A model generated the notes under the pieces. The model saw nothing but the letters and a program-made list of their open reading frames with translations. It was not told where the DNA came from and searched no databases. The translations under genes and the position numbers were made by a program. Below, one piece after another: positions 63,489-64,000 of a DNA stretch of 64,000 nucleotides. The DNA comes from Alcaligenes faecalis (GTDB lineage: Bacteria; Pseudomonadota; Gammaproteobacteria; Burkholderiales; Burkholderiaceae_B): contig NZ_CP031747.1 in NCBI RefSeq assembly GCF_005311025.1, positions 4,100,715-4,164,714 on the forward strand. Reading direction: 5' to 3'. Every line of letters starts with the position of its first letter. Within the stretch, counting starts at the first letter, position 1.

Positions 63489-63758
63489 GCTGTTTGGGCT
63501 TTGCGTGAGGGTGGCGGGTAGTTTTCTTGTGGGGCCCGGGTACGGCTTGTCTTGGCGGGTCTCTTGCCCACGCTGCGCGTGGGCAAGGCACGCTTGCGGT
63601 TTGTCCCCCGGACAAACCGCAAGCGTGCTCCTCAAACAGCACGCCCCTTGCATCCCGCCCCAGCACTCTGCCTGCGGCAAGAGCCCTGACTCGCCCGCCA
63701 AGCCGTACCCGGGCCCCACAAGAAAACAAGCAACATCGTGTACATAGCCCAAACAGCA
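63489..63758. repeat. Nested palindromic element, copy B
   Basis: Outer GCTGTTTGGGCT (63489-63500) pairs with AGCCCAAACAGC (63747-63758); a perfect 29-base arm 63521-63549 pairs with 63699-63727; CTCTTGCC (63561-63568) with GGCAAGAG (63676-63683). A side hairpin CTTGCCCACGC-TGC-GCGTGGGCAAG (63563-63587) and a central 19-base stem around CCC (63588-63628) complete it. Read on the minus strand it aligns with copy A. Confidence 0.93.
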
Positions 63759-63954
63759 CTGGAGAGTAGAAATGGTTTGGACTTGTTGAACGGTGGTTTC
63801 GTTTTTCTTGGGACGCTTCAGACAGGTTTTGAACTTGGTTTGAGTACGTGGGTCATAGGCGAGGTGACTGCAGTTGAGGAAAAAGGGGGTGGGGATTAAG
63901 TAGCTTTTTTACGATGCTGGAGGAGGCTTTAAGGTTTTGGGGCGCTACTCTTTT

Positions 63955-64000
63955 GGCTTTGGCTTTGGCTTTGGCTTTGGCTTTGGCTTTGGCTTTGGCT
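63955..64000. repeat. Hexanucleotide tandem repeat, GGCTTT, cut by the window edge
   Basis: At least seven and a half exact copies of GGCTTT reach the last base; the true length is not visible. Confidence 0.95.

Larger units (their letters stand above)
63366..64000. other. Intergenic region at the right edge
   Basis: About 635 bases with no gene I can support. It holds nested palindrome copy B, then plain sequence, then a hexanucleotide repeat that runs into the window edge. Open frames here merely follow the palindrome arms. Confidence 0.75.

Noticed and set aside
63320..63759. Several overlapping frames on both strands near palindrome copy B
   Set aside because: Open only because of the G/C-rich arms; Pro/Arg-rich text without similarity to each other or to known proteins.

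Overview
The window looks like chromosome of a betaproteobacterium of the family Alcaligenaceae (Burkholderiales), most likely Alcaligenes or a close relative. The basis is the conserved gene set carA-carB ... greA / yhbY / rlmE-ftsH-folP-glmM, the Bug-type (tripartite tricarboxylate) binding protein at the right end, a fecI-fecR-receptor iron unit, and uniform codon use with moderately high G+C. The assignment is from gene content and protein resemblance by eye, not from a database search. No rRNA, tRNA, insertion sequence, prophage or CRISPR array was seen.

Left part (1-7.8 kb): the end of a nitrate/sulfonate/taurine-type ABC importer (binding protein, ATPase, permease with overlapping ends), then an iron-uptake unit: an ECF sigma factor and FecR-like sensor with overlapping reading frames, a TonB-dependent receptor with an N-terminal signalling domain, and a YncE-like beta-propeller protein. 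Both transcription starts of this unit carry Fur-box-like sequences.

Central housekeeping part (7.9-33.3 kb): transaldolase (minus), carAB, an LpxO-like hydroxylase and an SDR gene, a histidine phosphatase (minus), an NCS2 uracil/xanthine permease, greA, yhbY (minus), rlmE, ftsH, folP, glmM, an OlsB-like ornithine-lipid acyltransferase, then a phosphate block: ppx (minus), ppk1, pstSCAB. A clear Pho box plus -10 precedes pstS. phoU does not follow pstB in this window. Putting polyphosphate synthesis and breakdown, high-affinity phosphate import and a phosphorus-free membrane lipid enzyme side by side makes a compact phosphate-economy region.

Accessory catabolic part (33.5-52.3 kb): an acyl-CoA synthetase, two small exported proteins, and two divergent operons that meet at 40.4-40.8 kb. 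Leftward runs a complete three-component Rieske dioxygenase of the anthranilate/salicylate type (ferredoxin, reductase, alpha, beta). Rightward runs a TRAP binding protein, a three-subunit molybdenum hydroxylase whose iron-sulfur subunit is fused to a CoxG-like domain, a full ABC importer, the TRAP membrane subunits and XdhC. This reads as one uptake-plus-hydroxylation system for an aromatic or N-heteroaromatic acid whose identity cannot be read from sequence. Ring-cleavage genes are not in the window.

Right part (52.5-64 kb): nnr (NAD(P)HX repair), an EamA exporter, a phospholipase D-like lipoprotein, a 1202-residue SARP/BTAD-ATPase-TPR regulator, a GntR/UTRA regulator facing a metallo-beta-lactamase-fold hydrolase and a Bug binding protein.

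The most unusual non-coding content is a pair of related elements at 36377-36601 and 63489-63758. Each is a large nested palindrome. They are in opposite orientation and align without gaps through their left half and core, yet each copy has its own mutually complementary arms. They look like members of an interspersed repeat family. The window also holds three short tandem-repeat loci: CCGCAA x11, GGCTTT at the right edge, and TTGGC x4.
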